Assembly (NCBI GenBank): GCA_018433865.1
Contig: JAHDQJ010000006.1
Span: 62,001-126,000, forward strand
Origin: Spirochaetales bacterium
GTDB taxonomy: Bacteria > Spirochaetota > Spirochaetia > Sphaerochaetales > Sphaerochaetaceae
Direction of reading: 5' to 3'
DNA length: 64,000 nt
Positions within the stretch are counted from its first letter, which is position 1. Every line of letters begins with the position of its first letter. The position numbers and the translations under genes were made by a program. Shown here in pieces: positions 45,301-54,335 of this stretch. The notes under the pieces were generated by a model that did no database searches, was not told the DNA's origin, and was given only the letters and a program-made list of their open reading frames with translations.

Positions 45301-45451
45301 CCAGAGCCAATTGCGGCACTTCGTCCGTCCGCTCTTTGCCCGTCTGAGACCGATGTTCGATTTCGGGGATTCTACCCAAGGTGTCCTCGATGAGATGGAT
45401 CGCATTCTCAGCTGCGATACCGGTGCGGCCGAGGAGGCTGAGGTCGGCTGA
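42329..45451 (+). CDS. Hybrid sensor: 7TM-GAF-PAS-histidine kinase-GNAT
   Basis: 1040 residues. Order: seven or more membrane helices (1-285), GAF-like domain (about 300-465), PAS (about 475-590) with a cysteine set [20 protein letters not shown], HisKA with phospho-His612 in [12 protein letters not shown], HATPase (about 705-815) with [15 protein letters not shown] and GTGLGLSNC, and finally a GNAT domain (about 840-985) with [15 protein letters not shown], a long helix and [14 protein letters not shown]. The C-terminal part resembles FeeM-type N-acyltransferases or autoinducer-synthase-like GNATs. A kinase fused to an acyltransferase is unusual. The nearby receiver-HD-GYP protein is the likely phospho-acceptor. 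Confidence 0.88.
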   Translation: MIIDVSTIIPAVAFILYVFFAIFGFLQYKKDRFYWSFQLYMIFFSIWSFGSMMMHLNSSILSPLFWNKVMLVGLLSAPFALSNFIVDILDLRNRSIRIFVYASYLLIIPLMILNFSGNIVNDAGFTATSTFYYELAPGAVFAYAISYCYLILTCVILLFGAKYRHLQEQYKNLLLPLVGVVIMLVGILMNIYPELGQYPIDIFSATINAFLLFFTIYKYKLINYSRLGLSIIYSTILAIVASVSYYLIIRIIQGFNPSFAPGDTSQLSIILGIVTVIVIHPIRNLLTYIVDTVIIPKRHPYQTTIKNLSKRLTTIVNLKELGDEVVRSLSSGLKAEWVVFAVRSMQDDKRFSLIANSKCPTGMEIGDEVLFEFPKDVEEKLHRLQRENTSSILNVRPGEQRLRISTQLPDSDVLIPLIFRKQIAGYIIIGYDYTKSLISPIELDALEILASQTSLSLENALSFEQLKIQGHELTMSKNKLEAIFNGIASPVCLIDIDFTIMEANSAAVTFYGNRKQELIGNKCYRAFFHRSRPCAFCHALDCLHSGVVQETEADVGEKVYSFQFHNVRVPENSKSVFIEIINDITEQKNLRQELVRTEKMAGIGTLAAGIAHELNNPLAGISGTAEIMLSEVEEENPHHEYLEDILSYAKTAADVIKELSVYSRKEEVKEIQQVELVRILEFSLRLASRGADAQNITVMRNYHALPQISANEAELQQLFLNLIVNGLQAMDGEGTLTLSCLEKDGFVYIKIADTGCGIPEENLSQIFTPFFTTKPPGKGTGLGLSNCYGIVEKMGGRIRVKSEVDVGSEFTVIFPLNEEGREAIRFHLVHDQAGMNDVFYIQRKVLVGEKGYLEESIHRAVDERAIHILAFKGLQPVGTVSLMTSDKFWPLPISRYFDIEPVLKTRNCSEIIRLAVLPEMRNTPVSIGLIVLVFLLARSMGVEEMIIDVFADDVKTIKLYKKFGFVEVGTYYSPSAVTVLTLQSKTPMEQDQSQLRHFVRPLFARLRPMFDFGDSTQGVLDEMDRILSCDTGAAEEAEVG

Positions 45452-45472
45452 CCCGCCTCCCGTCCCATGTTG

Positions 45473-45964
45473 TCAGGACTCCTGCCGTTCGCGTATCCGC
45501 TTCTTCTGAGTCTTCTCGATCGCATCCACGATCTTCACATACCCTGTGCAACGGCAGAGATTCCCCGCGATCTGCTTGCGAATCTCTTCCCTGCCATAGG
45601 GGTGTTCACTCGTGATGATGGGTATCGATGACATGATGAAGCCCGGGGTGCAGAAGCCACACTGTACGGCTCCTTCATCTATGAAGGCCTGTTGGATATC
45701 CGAGATGGCACCCTTCACGTCGCTCAATCCCTCGAGGGTGAGGATCGTCTTGCCTTCTGCCCAGATTGCGAGATAGATGCAGGAGTTGTAGGGCAATCCG
45801 TCGATCAGGACCGTGCATGCTCCGCATTCGCCGACATCACACCCATGTTTCACACTGTCGAGTCCCGCGGAGCCCCTGAGCATCTCCATCAAAGAGGAGC
45901 GCACGTCCACGAAGTATTCCTTTTTCTTGCCATTGATCGTGCAAGTGATCAGCTTGTTAGCCAT
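45473..45964 (-). CDS. xdhC: Xanthine-dehydrogenase-type [2Fe-2S] subunit
   Basis: 163 residues with two [2Fe-2S] domains: CDVGECGACTVLIDG-x(n)-C (about 42-62) in the plant-type ferredoxin half, and CGFC (about 101-104) plus CRCTGY (about 136-141) in the helical half. It passes electrons from the molybdenum subunit to FAD. Last gene of the three-gene operon, overlapping the FAD subunit by 8 nt. Confidence 0.92.
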   Translation of the reverse strand: MANKLITCTINGKKKEYFVDVRSSLMEMLRGSAGLDSVKHGCDVGECGACTVLIDGLPYNSCIYLAIWAEGKTILTLEGLSDVKGAISDIQQAFIDEGAVQCGFCTPGFIMSSIPIITSEHPYGREEIRKQIAGNLCRCTGYVKIVDAIEKTQKKRIRERQES

Positions 45965-46844
45965 TGATGGATCCTCCTGCCTTCTCGACTGCGGCTTTCA
46001 CGGCACGCAGTGCGATCTCCTTGGCGAGGTGGAGCCGGAACTCCTTGGATGCCCGCCAACTGCTTCTCGGGGTAATGTCCGCGATGACTGCCTCTGAGAT
46101 CCGTGTCAGCAGCGCTTCATCGATCGGTTGTCCTTCAGCGGTACTCTCTGCCGTGTGGGCACGCACCGGGATGGGGGCAGCCACACCGAACGCCATGCGC
46201 AAACGTTCTATCTTCTTCTTGTCCGCAGAGAGCCTGACGTTCACCGAACAACCCAAGGTCGCGATATCCATCGCACGTCTCATCGCGTACTTGATGTAGT
46301 GGCCATAAGTCCTTTCCCAGCTTTCTTTGGGAATCCTGATGCCGGTAAGCAATTCACCGGCCCGCAGGTCTACTTTGCCCGGTCCGAGATTGAATTCCGC
46401 AAAAGGAAGGACCCTGGTTCCCTCGGCACTGGTGATTTCCAACATCGCGTCATACGCTTTCAATGTGGAAGCGGAATCTGCACTGGTCACGCCGTTGCAA
46501 ATGTTTCCCCCGATCGTTCCGATGTTCCTGATCTGCGGTCCCCCGATCTGGTCGACCGCTTCGCCGAGGACAGGAATGTGTTGCCTGATCACAGGGTGCG
46601 TGGAGACGGCGGTGAAGCTGGTCAGCGGCCTGATCAGGATGGTTCCGTCTTCCTCGAGGCAGATACCCCTCAGTTCGTCGATGCCGAAGATGCTGATGAG
46701 CTCGCATCCGGCAAGCTTTCCCTCTCTCAGCTTGATGAGGATATCGCTGCCACCCGCGAGGATAAGTGCCCCCGGGTGTTCCTTGGTAAGCCTGAGTGCT
46801 TCCGCGACCGAACCCGCCTCATGCAGTTCCTTGAAATCGTACAT
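45957..46844 (-). CDS. xdhB: Xanthine-dehydrogenase-type FAD subunit
   Basis: 295 residues of the CoxM/XdhB family. LAGGSDILIKLREG (about 29-42) and IRNIGTIGGNICNGVTSADSA (about 101-121) are the FAD-binding loops, followed by a CO_deh_flav_C domain. AAGGGGG precedes the ATG at 46844; the longer frame upstream is antisense or non-coding. It lies 10 nt after the molybdenum-subunit gene. Confidence 0.92.
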   Translation of the reverse strand: MYDFKELHEAGSVAEALRLTKEHPGALILAGGSDILIKLREGKLAGCELISIFGIDELRGICLEEDGTILIRPLTSFTAVSTHPVIRQHIPVLGEAVDQIGGPQIRNIGTIGGNICNGVTSADSASTLKAYDAMLEITSAEGTRVLPFAEFNLGPGKVDLRAGELLTGIRIPKESWERTYGHYIKYAMRRAMDIATLGCSVNVRLSADKKKIERLRMAFGVAAPIPVRAHTAESTAEGQPIDEALLTRISEAVIADITPRSSWRASKEFRLHLAKEIALRAVKAAVEKAGGSING

Positions 46845-46854
46845 CCTGTCCCCC

Positions 46855-49143
46855 TTATCTGATGAGTCCCGCTTTGCTGAATTCGAAGAACAGCTTCTCG
46901 GGGTTGAGCGGTATGGATCCGACGGCAACGCCGGTCGCGTTGAGCAATGCGTTTCGCAGCGCAGGGGCTACAGGAATGATGGGAGGTTCGCCCAAGGCCT
47001 TGTTTCCGAACGGACCGGTCGGATCCTCGGGTTCTACGAACGCTGCATGCAACTCAGGTGTATCCATCGCCGTCATGAGCTTGTAATCCAACAGGTTGTC
47101 GTTGAGCATGCGGCCTGTCTTCGGATCGAACTTCAAAAATTCGGTCAGGCCGTATCCGAGACCCATGCTCATGCCGCCGTGTACCTGCCCCTCTGCGGTC
47201 TGTCGGTTGATGATCCTGCCTGAATCATGGACATTCAGGATATCCAAGACCTTGATGGTGCACATCGGGATGTCCACTTCGATCTCGGCGAAGCAGACAC
47301 CGAACGCGTAGGTGTTGTCCGAACAGTGATGGGTCTCCTCCGCCGCGATATGGTTCGAGTCGGTCAGGCTGTAGCACGCCTCCAAAGCCACTTCGGCGAC
47401 CGGGATCAAGCTTTTCTCCTGATTCCGGTGTACCACCTGGTTCTCCTTGATATCCAGATCCCAAGGATCCTTGTGCAACATCTTGCCTGCGTAGGCGAGT
47501 ATCTTCGTTTTCAACGATTCGGCGGTCTTCTTTACTGCCATGCCGCTCACGTAGGTCTGGCGGGATGCATATGCTCCTGTATCATAGGGGGTCACGTCGG
47601 TGTCCTGTGTGCTGATCAGGTGGATCTTGTCCGGCGTGAACCCGGCAGTCTCCGCCGCCATCATCGTGAACACGGTATCGGCACCTTGGCCGATTTCCGT
47701 CGCTCCCACTTGCAACTGTGCCGAGCCATCCTGGTTGAGGATCATGCGGCAGGCGCTGGTCTCGAGACTGATGGGATAGACTCCGGTCTTGTAGCAGAAG
47801 ATCGCCATGCCGACGCCTCGTCGCAAGGGACCTGTCTGCGCTGCATAGCGCATGCGCTTCTCGGCGAATCCGATGTGCCGGGATCCTTTCTCGATACACT
47901 CCTCAAGTCCTGTCGAGTGGCAGGTGATGGTGGTGATCGGATCGACATACCCGAGCTTCATCATATTCCGTTTCCTGAATCCGATCGGATCGAAACCGGT
48001 ACGGGAAACAATGTCATCGACATGAGCTTCCATCGCGAATCCGATCTGGGGAATACCATATGCCCGCATCGCACCGGCGGTGGGCAAGTTGGTGTAGACG
48101 GTGTAGGCGTTCCCCTTGATGGCCCCGACGGGATACATCATGCGGAATCCGTTCACCGCATTCGCAACGAGGGCATGTGCGTGGGATGCATAGGCTCCTT
48201 GGTTTGAATAGGCGTCGATGGAACGGGCTGCGAAGGTGCCGTCCGGACGGATGTAGGAGACGATGTGGAATTCCATCGCATGGCGGACCCGGGTGCACGC
48301 GAACGTTTCTTCCCGGGTGTAGGCGAGTTTCACGGGACGGCCGCCGACACGGGTGGTCAGGTAGGCATTCAGCGGTTCGGTCAGCGCATCCTGCTTGTTG
48401 CCGAATCCTCCGCCGATGTAGGGTTTGATGATCCGGATATCGCCGAATCCTACTCCCAATGCTTGGGAACAGATGCGCCTGACGATATGAGGAATCTGGG
48501 TGGAACTCACTACCACGATCTTGCCTGCCTCCATATATGCGAAGGAATTGGCGATCTCGATGTGGCAGTGCTGGACGATCGGCGTCTCATAGGTCCCTTC
48601 GACCCTGATCAAGCCCGGTTCCTTGGATGCTTCCTCGAATGAGCCGATCTCATAGGAGGAATGGACGACGATATTGTCGGGCCGCTCCTCGTGGATCGGC
48701 ATGGCTGTGCTCTTCATCGCCTCTTCGACGGTGAGGATCGGCGCATGCTCCTCATACTGAACCTTGATCTTCCGCAATGCGTTGGCCGCGGCGATCTCGT
48801 TCTCCGCGATGACCGCGGCGATGTCGTCTCCGTAACAGCGTACGCGTGTATTCAACAGTTTCCTGTCTGCGATGTCCTGGTGTTTCTTGTCGGTGGACCA
48901 TGGGTGTCCTGCGGTCGGAAACTGGATGTCGGGGACGTCGAAACAGGTGACGATATCGACGACGCCAGGAACACTCCAAGCCTCCTCCAGATCGAACGCA
49001 GTGACCATTCCGTTGGCTATGGTACTGTGCAGGACCTTGGCGACAAGGGTGTGCGGACCGATCAGGTCCTCGGTATATTTCGCGTGTCCGGTGACCTTGT
49101 CCCGTGCGTCCACACGGTGCATGGCTGATCCGATAATTTGCAT
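46855..49143 (-). CDS. xdhA: Xanthine-dehydrogenase-type molybdenum subunit
   Basis: 762 residues. YIGGGFGNKQ (about 248-257) is the first pterin loop. AMRAYGIPQ holds the substrate-orienting Arg, EIGQGADT is a cofactor loop, and the catalytic Glu is in KALGEPP near the C-terminus. By family it hydroxylates a purine or other N-heterocycle; the substrate cannot be read from sequence. AGGAGGAG lies before the ATG at 49143. The nearby TAXI-TRAP transporter may supply a substrate, which is speculative. Confidence 0.92.
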   Translation of the reverse strand: MQIIGSAMHRVDARDKVTGHAKYTEDLIGPHTLVAKVLHSTIANGMVTAFDLEEAWSVPGVVDIVTCFDVPDIQFPTAGHPWSTDKKHQDIADRKLLNTRVRCYGDDIAAVIAENEIAAANALRKIKVQYEEHAPILTVEEAMKSTAMPIHEERPDNIVVHSSYEIGSFEEASKEPGLIRVEGTYETPIVQHCHIEIANSFAYMEAGKIVVVSSTQIPHIVRRICSQALGVGFGDIRIIKPYIGGGFGNKQDALTEPLNAYLTTRVGGRPVKLAYTREETFACTRVRHAMEFHIVSYIRPDGTFAARSIDAYSNQGAYASHAHALVANAVNGFRMMYPVGAIKGNAYTVYTNLPTAGAMRAYGIPQIGFAMEAHVDDIVSRTGFDPIGFRKRNMMKLGYVDPITTITCHSTGLEECIEKGSRHIGFAEKRMRYAAQTGPLRRGVGMAIFCYKTGVYPISLETSACRMILNQDGSAQLQVGATEIGQGADTVFTMMAAETAGFTPDKIHLISTQDTDVTPYDTGAYASRQTYVSGMAVKKTAESLKTKILAYAGKMLHKDPWDLDIKENQVVHRNQEKSLIPVAEVALEACYSLTDSNHIAAEETHHCSDNTYAFGVCFAEIEVDIPMCTIKVLDILNVHDSGRIINRQTAEGQVHGGMSMGLGYGLTEFLKFDPKTGRMLNDNLLDYKLMTAMDTPELHAAFVEPEDPTGPFGNKALGEPPIIPVAPALRNALLNATGVAVGSIPLNPEKLFFEFSKAGLIR

Positions 49144-49189
49144 CCCAACTCCTCCTGTCCAGCCGGAGCCATTGGCTCGCTCATTTCTC

Positions 49190-49217
49190 ATCCTACAGTA
49201 ATATACAACAAATTCAA
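49190..49217 (-). promoter_or_regulatory. Candidate promoter of the xdh operon
   Basis: Minus strand TTGAAT (49217-49212), 16-nt spacer, TAGGAT (49195-49190). Moderate matches in an AT-rich stretch of the 277-nt gap between xdhA and the serpin gene; the rest of that gap (49218-49420) shows nothing I recognise. Confidence 0.4.
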
Positions 49218-49420
49218 GGAGTTTCTCCCAGCTGACGGAAAAAACCTGTGCAAACCATCCTATCGATCCGAAGCATGCTTTTCAAGCAATCAAATTGCTT
49301 CTATGTTGCTGGGAGTTGCACCACCCACGCCTCATCATCCCGTGCAGGATTTCAGGCAGGCCCGATCCGGGACTGTTTGAGATGAAGTTTCATGATTTTC
49401 TCAGCATGCAAGGCAGCTGA

Positions 49421-50710
49421 TCAGGGAGAAGGCGCGACCGGTTTGTCGAGGATCCCGATGAAAAGAGGCAAGCCCGTTTCTATATCCATGATGCCGTAGA
49501 AGAACGGACGGTCGAACACGATACGCTTGATCTCCTCGCGCATGTACGCAGTCGCCTTCATCATCACCGCAGTGACTGCCGCCGCTTCCGTGCCCTCTTC
49601 ATCCACCCGGATGAATGTCTTGTGCAACACATCGCTGATGAAGAGATCCCGTGTCCCCTGATCGCTCATGAGAGAGAAATCTGCAGTATTCGGCTTGAAC
49701 GCTGCAGTCATTCCCATGGCTTGAAGGTCTTGTGCGAGCGTGTCTGCGTAGGTTGCCGTGAAGGGGGGAATCGCGAGTTCTACTTCCTGCATGTGTACTG
49801 CAGATGTGTTCGCGAGCCCTGTGAACAGTTGGTTCGCATCCTGTCGGGCCAACCATGTGCGGGCGGGGATGTCCGCATCCGGCAAGAGTGCGAAGAACCA
49901 GAATCGCTTGCCCGTATAGGGGAGCATGATCCCCTGTGCCTGGGAACGATCCAACCATACCATCGGACGGGCGGCATGCATGAACGGTGTCTCCAGTGGG
50001 CCCGCGGTCGTCTGGAAGGTGCGATCATAGGTATCGCTCGCTTCGAAAGGTTCATCCCAGTCCGACTTGAAGTAGCTGGCGTTCGCAAGGATCATCAGCA
50101 TGTCGACGGAGGTGCGGTCGATGATCGAGGTGATCTTTCCTCTGGTCATCTTCGAAACCCAGTCGTTGATCACCTTGGGGGCATCCTGTCTCGAGAAATC
50201 GAGCAATCTCGCCGATGCATCATAATACTGTGCGTTCTTCTCCAAAAAGGGCTTCGCCACACGGTAGTCGTGTTGTATCCAGATAGAGTTGGCGATGCTC
50301 AGTTCAGTATCTTTCTCCTTAGTGGCCAGCTTCCCGATCCAATAGGAAGCGCTTTGATTCATCTCCTCCAAAGATGCTCCCGTGGCAAGTGCCCCGAGCA
50401 TCTCTTGCTGCGTCGTTCCCTGTGCTCCGTTCACGGTCATGGCAAGCGCGAGATAGACGGATAGAGGCGAGACCATGAGGTTCTCTTTCGCCCTCGTACC
50501 CGCAGATACCAAAAGGTCCTGTGAGAATCGGTGGAAAGCGGAGGTCACCGCGGGATCCGCTTGATCGACCACAGGAGTCCTTGCAGGACTCTTTACCGAT
50601 TTCATCAGGTCATCCGATTGTCGTTCATGGAACGCCGCTGAGAAACCGACGGTACCGATTAGGACTCCCATCACGAAGATGGCGAGCCATGTCTTGTATG
50701 TAGTCTTCAT
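49421..50710 (-). CDS. Exported serpin
   Basis: 429 residues: N-terminal membrane/signal segment (about 7-27), a 30-residue linker, and a full serpin fold (about 55-425). Recognisable parts are ENLMVSPLSVYLALAM, NASYFKSDWDEPF, the LPY shutter strand and the C-terminal DRPFFYGIMD. The reactive-loop hinge is EEGTEAAAVTAV (small residues at P15-P9), which marks inhibitory serpins. Counting from the hinge puts P1 near Thr in MKATAYM, so the target protease is unclear. It is probably an envelope-anchored or secreted protease inhibitor. A leaderless promoter precedes it. Confidence 0.9.
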   Translation of the reverse strand: MKTTYKTWLAIFVMGVLIGTVGFSAAFHERQSDDLMKSVKSPARTPVVDQADPAVTSAFHRFSQDLLVSAGTRAKENLMVSPLSVYLALAMTVNGAQGTTQQEMLGALATGASLEEMNQSASYWIGKLATKEKDTELSIANSIWIQHDYRVAKPFLEKNAQYYDASARLLDFSRQDAPKVINDWVSKMTRGKITSIIDRTSVDMLMILANASYFKSDWDEPFEASDTYDRTFQTTAGPLETPFMHAARPMVWLDRSQAQGIMLPYTGKRFWFFALLPDADIPARTWLARQDANQLFTGLANTSAVHMQEVELAIPPFTATYADTLAQDLQAMGMTAAFKPNTADFSLMSDQGTRDLFISDVLHKTFIRVDEEGTEAAAVTAVMMKATAYMREEIKRIVFDRPFFYGIMDIETGLPLFIGILDKPVAPSP

Positions 50711-51151
50711 GGCATTACTCTAGCACCATCATGCTTGAAAAGCCAACAATTCATTTCATTGTAAAACGTAATTATGCAATATGGGAACAATTGCCTTGAC
50801 TCGGTCAGGTGATTGCCCGATGATGTGCGTGGATATTACCCTGATCAGGCTCGAATACTGTTAAGCGAACGCTGATACAAGAGGAAGAATATTCAGGATG
50901 GCACGGTAAATAATGTCCATCTCTTGTCCTCCAAGGGAAACCCGTTCATGGCAGACAGATTCTTGCTTCCAAGACACCGTGGCAGACTCTGGAACAAGCA
51001 CTTCTGCAAGTGCAATGATCGGCAGTTCGGCAGTTGCGCCGGACACACAATGCCATCCCTGCACAGGATCGGTACGCTGATCGATGGATACATGACAAGG
51101 CTGTCGCACCGTAGATTCGCAACAGCCTTGCCGTAATACCGGTATGCTGGA
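50711..51151. other. Intergenic region between serpin and TAXI genes
   Basis: 441 nt without a supportable gene. It holds the serpin promoter at 50717-50746. At 51096-51130 there is an inverted repeat (CAAGGCTGT / ACAGCCTTG, 17-nt loop) just downstream of the TAXI gene stop, followed by no T-run. At 51136-51145 there is a palindrome ATACCGGTAT. Short open frames (for example 50861-51109 minus, 82 codons) have no ribosome binding site or recognisable motif. Confidence 0.5.
50717..50746 (-). promoter_or_regulatory. Leaderless promoter of the serpin gene
   Basis: Minus strand TTGGCT (50746-50741), 18-nt spacer, TAGAGT (50722-50717), then 6 nt to the ATG at 50710. No Shine-Dalgarno. Confidence 0.5.
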
Positions 51152-52120
51152 TCAGAGCAAGCCGATTTCCTTGTAGTAGCGTGCGGCTCCTTCGTGGATG
51201 GGAAGTCCTGCGAGATCCTTCACCGTCTCCTTCGGGTCGACCTGCTTCAGCGGAGCTTGGGTCGCTTTCAACTCTTCGAAGTTCTCCCAGAAGGCCTTGG
51301 TCATGGCGTAGATGACATCGTCGTCAACCCGCGCATCGGTGCAGATGGTGATCTTGATTGCCGAGGTGACCACATCCTTGTCCTGACCCGGGTAAGTGCC
51401 CGCGGGAATCGTGTAGGCACTGTACCAAGGGTGTTGACGCTGCAACTCATCGATGAGACTCGTCTCGATGTCGAGCAGTTTTCCGCCGGCGGTCGAAAGC
51501 ATCTCGGTCACTGCTGCGTTCGGAATGCCCGCCATGATCCATGCACCGTCAAGTTGTTTGTTCCGCATCAGGTCGATCGCCTCGGTGAATCCGACATACT
51601 GGACCCTGAGTGCATCGGGGTAGTTGACCCCGCTAGTCTTCAGGTGGATGCTGGTCTCGACTTCCGTGGTCGAGCCGGGAGCTCCTGAGGCAAAGCGCTT
51701 TCCCACCAGATCCTTCAGCGAGTTGATCCCGCTGTTTTGGGTGACCACCACCTGGTTCGGGTTGGAGTACAGGCCGATCATGACCCGAAGATTCGGGTTT
51801 GGCCGTCCTTCGAACGAACCGATCCCATTGTAGGACTCATACATGATCGAGGTGACGGCGACACCGAGCTGGGCTTCTCCGTCAGCGATCATGTTGAGGT
51901 TCGCGATGCCTCCGGCACTCGCTTGTGCGCTGGCACGGACGTTCGGCAACTTGTTGTTCCACATGTTGCTGATTGCCGAACCGAGCGGATAGACGGCACC
52001 AGTGGTAGCCGCGGTCGGGAAGTTGATGATCGTCTTCTCGGTCTCCTGTGCGCCTGAAGCAAATGCGGTCGCAGGGATGAGCAATGCAACGATTGCGATG
52101 AGCAGGATCGTTCTTTTCAT
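51152..52120 (-). CDS. TAXI-family TRAP solute receptor
   Basis: 322 residues with a signal peptide (1-22, ATAFA). The mature part has the TAXI hallmarks: PTAATTGAVYPLGSAI (about 34-49), the ASAGGIANLNMIADGEAQLGV stretch and FASGAPGSTTEV. It captures an organic anion (glutamate-like or other) and delivers it to the fused TRAP permease. AAGGAG lies 9 nt before the ATG, which overlaps the permease stop (ATGA). Confidence 0.93.
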   Translation of the reverse strand: MKRTILLIAIVALLIPATAFASGAQETEKTIINFPTAATTGAVYPLGSAISNMWNNKLPNVRASAQASAGGIANLNMIADGEAQLGVAVTSIMYESYNGIGSFEGRPNPNLRVMIGLYSNPNQVVVTQNSGINSLKDLVGKRFASGAPGSTTEVETSIHLKTSGVNYPDALRVQYVGFTEAIDLMRNKQLDGAWIMAGIPNAAVTEMLSTAGGKLLDIETSLIDELQRQHPWYSAYTIPAGTYPGQDKDVVTSAIKITICTDARVDDDVIYAMTKAFWENFEELKATQAPLKQVDPKETVKDLAGLPIHEGAARYYKEIGLL

Positions 52121-54087
52121 GGGTTTCTCTCCTTGGTCAGTGATGTATGTTGGATGAACTGGATCATGATGATGGCACCGAAGATCAGAAGTGCGATGAT
52201 GTCGGTGACCAACCGTGTCTCGATGAACAACAGTCCCGCTGCAATGAGCAGGAATCTCTCCACGATGACAAGAGTGCGCAACAGATACCCCTGCAAACCG
52301 GCTGAGAGGGCTATCACGCCGATCGACGAGGTTGCGATCGCCCTCAGCGTGAGGAGCAGGGGTGTGTCGGCTACGGTTCCCAGCAGGAGGATCGGATTGT
52401 CGAGGAAGAAGAAGGGGAGGATGAACCCCGTCAGTCCGAGCTTGACCGCGATGAGGCTCGTCTTCGTCTGGTCGGAACCAGCGATTCCGCTGGCGACATA
52501 GCTGCTCATCGCGACCGGCGGGGTGATGTTGGAAAGACATGCGTAGATCAGGCAGAACATGTGCGCGGCCATCGGGATCGCTCCAGTCTGGATCAATACC
52601 GGAACCGAGACGGTGGAGACGATGACATAGGCGGCGACCCCGGGAACTCCCATGCCCAATACCGTACTCATGAGCATGACCATGAATCCACCGAGGTAAA
52701 GCTGTCCTTCCCCGACTATTCTCAGGATGATATAGCCGAAGCTCAGCCCCAGACCGGTGAGTGATACGGTTCCGATGATCACCCCGATGATGGCACAGCT
52801 CATGCCGACCGAGATTGCCGAACGTGCTCCCTCGACAGTCGCCGTGACGATGACGGACCAAGTCATCCTCGTCTCTTTTCGCAACCATGAGGCGGCAATC
52901 GTGGCGAAGATGGAGATGACCGCAGCGAAGAGCGGCGTGAATCCGAAGCTGAGCAGGGTGATGAGGACGACGAGCGGGATGAGCAGGTGTCCCTGTTTCC
53001 TGAGGACCGTCAATGCTGCGGGGATGTGTTCCTTGCTCAAACCCGAGAGGCCCAGGCGCTTGGCTTCGAAGTGAACGGCAAAGAGGAGGGTCAGATAGTA
53101 GAGGAACGCGGGGATGCACGCTGCAAGGAGAACGGTCGTGTAGCTGACTCCCATGAACTCGGCCATGACGAAACCTACCGCTCCCATGATGGGGGGTGCG
53201 AATTGCCCTCCGGTCGAGGCGACTGCCTCCACCGCGGCGGCGAACTCTTTCTTGTACCCGGTTTTTTTCATCATCGGGATGGTGATGGTACCGGTCGTGG
53301 CCACGTTTGCGATCGCCGATCCGTTGATCATGCCCAACAGTGCGCTGGCGAGGACCGCGACCTTGGCAGGACCGCCGGCACTTCTTCCCACGAGTGTCAG
53401 CGCGATATCGTTGATGAATTGGCTGAATCCGCTGTACTTCAGGTATGCACCGAAGAGGACGAAAAGGAAGATATAGGTGGCACTTACCCCGATACCTACG
53501 CCGAAGATTCCCTGGCTGCCCCAGATCATGTGGTTGAGCACTCGCTTGAGGCTGAACCCCACGTGACCCAATTCTCCCGGGATGAACATGCCGAGGAAGT
53601 TATAGAGAAGGAATACGAGGCCGAGAATCGCAAGATTCCTGCACGCACGGCGACCGCCTTCGAAGATCAGAAGAAGTGCGACGGCAGCGACCCACAAGTC
53701 GGTGGGAAGGGAGTAGCCTCCGCGCCTGGCGATGACGGTGTATTGGGTCAACAGGTAAGCGAATGTCCCGAATGTGATTCCCAGCAAGGCCATGTCCCAT
53801 ATCGGGGGCAATGCACGGGTACGGCGTTCCTTCCTGTAGGTGGGGAAGAGGAGGAATGTGAATCCCAAAAGAAAGAGAAGGTGCCAGGTACGCAAGGACA
53901 TCGCATCAACCACACCCAGCGTATTCGCGTAGACCTGGAATACGGACCAGATCATGAAGAGCACGGTGACGATATGTCCGAGAGGACCTGTGTAGTTCCG
54001 CAGCTTGCTGTCAGGCTCCTTCTCATCCAAGAGTTGCTGAGCCTTGACCTCCTCCTCGGTGAGGATCGGAGGTGTGTTTGCATCCAT
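52117..54087 (-). CDS. TRAP transporter fused permease (DctQM, 4TM-12TM)
   Basis: 656 residues. The N-terminal third has the small-subunit-like helices, and the remainder the large DctM subunit with GSAIANVATTGTITIPMMKKTGYKKEFAAAVEA and PVAMSSYVASGIAG, the typical TAXI-TRAP permease features. It uses an ion gradient. The ATG at 54087 is chosen because the predicted transcription start lies near 54107, which excludes the ATG at 54141. Confidence 0.92.
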   Translation of the reverse strand: MDANTPPILTEEEVKAQQLLDEKEPDSKLRNYTGPLGHIVTVLFMIWSVFQVYANTLGVVDAMSLRTWHLLFLLGFTFLLFPTYRKERRTRALPPIWDMALLGITFGTFAYLLTQYTVIARRGGYSLPTDLWVAAVALLLIFEGGRRACRNLAILGLVFLLYNFLGMFIPGELGHVGFSLKRVLNHMIWGSQGIFGVGIGVSATYIFLFVLFGAYLKYSGFSQFINDIALTLVGRSAGGPAKVAVLASALLGMINGSAIANVATTGTITIPMMKKTGYKKEFAAAVEAVASTGGQFAPPIMGAVGFVMAEFMGVSYTTVLLAACIPAFLYYLTLLFAVHFEAKRLGLSGLSKEHIPAALTVLRKQGHLLIPLVVLITLLSFGFTPLFAAVISIFATIAASWLRKETRMTWSVIVTATVEGARSAISVGMSCAIIGVIIGTVSLTGLGLSFGYIILRIVGEGQLYLGGFMVMLMSTVLGMGVPGVAAYVIVSTVSVPVLIQTGAIPMAAHMFCLIYACLSNITPPVAMSSYVASGIAGSDQTKTSLIAVKLGLTGFILPFFFLDNPILLLGTVADTPLLLTLRAIATSSIGVIALSAGLQGYLLRTLVIVERFLLIAAGLLFIETRLVTDIIALLIFGAIIMIQFIQHTSLTKERNP

Positions 54088-54112
54088 GTCCGTTACCCCA
54101 AAAGTACCCTCC

Positions 54113-54141
54113 AATCTAGTGGGTGTTCCTTGTTTTGTCAA
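54113..54141 (-). promoter_or_regulatory. Promoter of the TAXI-TRAP operon
   Basis: Minus strand TTGACA (54141-54136), 17-nt spacer, TAGATT (54118-54113). Upstream at 54179-54193 is a palindrome ATGCA-ATTAC-TGCAT that could be an activator site. Confidence 0.65.
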
Positions 54142-54257
54142 TTGAATATGCAGATTTATGTATATTCATGAGAAAAATATGCAATTACTGCATGATGGAA
54201 GACCTTCATGAGATCTGGTTTGTCGTCGGTCTGGAGAAAGTGGTCTCAGTATCGGCA

Positions 54258-54269
54258 TACATGCATGTA
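54258..54269. repeat. 12-bp palindrome upstream of mazG
   Basis: TACATGCATGTA, perfect and self-complementary, 67 nt upstream of the mazG start and 12 nt before the candidate -35. Possible operator for the MazG/DUF2075 unit. Confidence 0.4.
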
Positions 54270-54280
54270 CATCCGGATGT

Positions 54281-54311
54281 TTGCCACCATTGATCGGAAT
54301 TGTGCTATGGT
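54281..54311 (+). promoter_or_regulatory. Candidate promoter for mazG-DUF2075
   Basis: TTGCCA (54281-54286), a long 19-nt spacer, TATGGT (54306-54311) preceded by TGC, which gives an extended -10. Confidence 0.4.
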
Positions 54312-54335
54312 AAGAAAAGAGAGTGAGATGTCAGG

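Noticed and set aside
52987-54171. Plus-strand open frame of 394 codons
   Set aside because: Charged low-complexity shadow of the hydrophobic TRAP permease.
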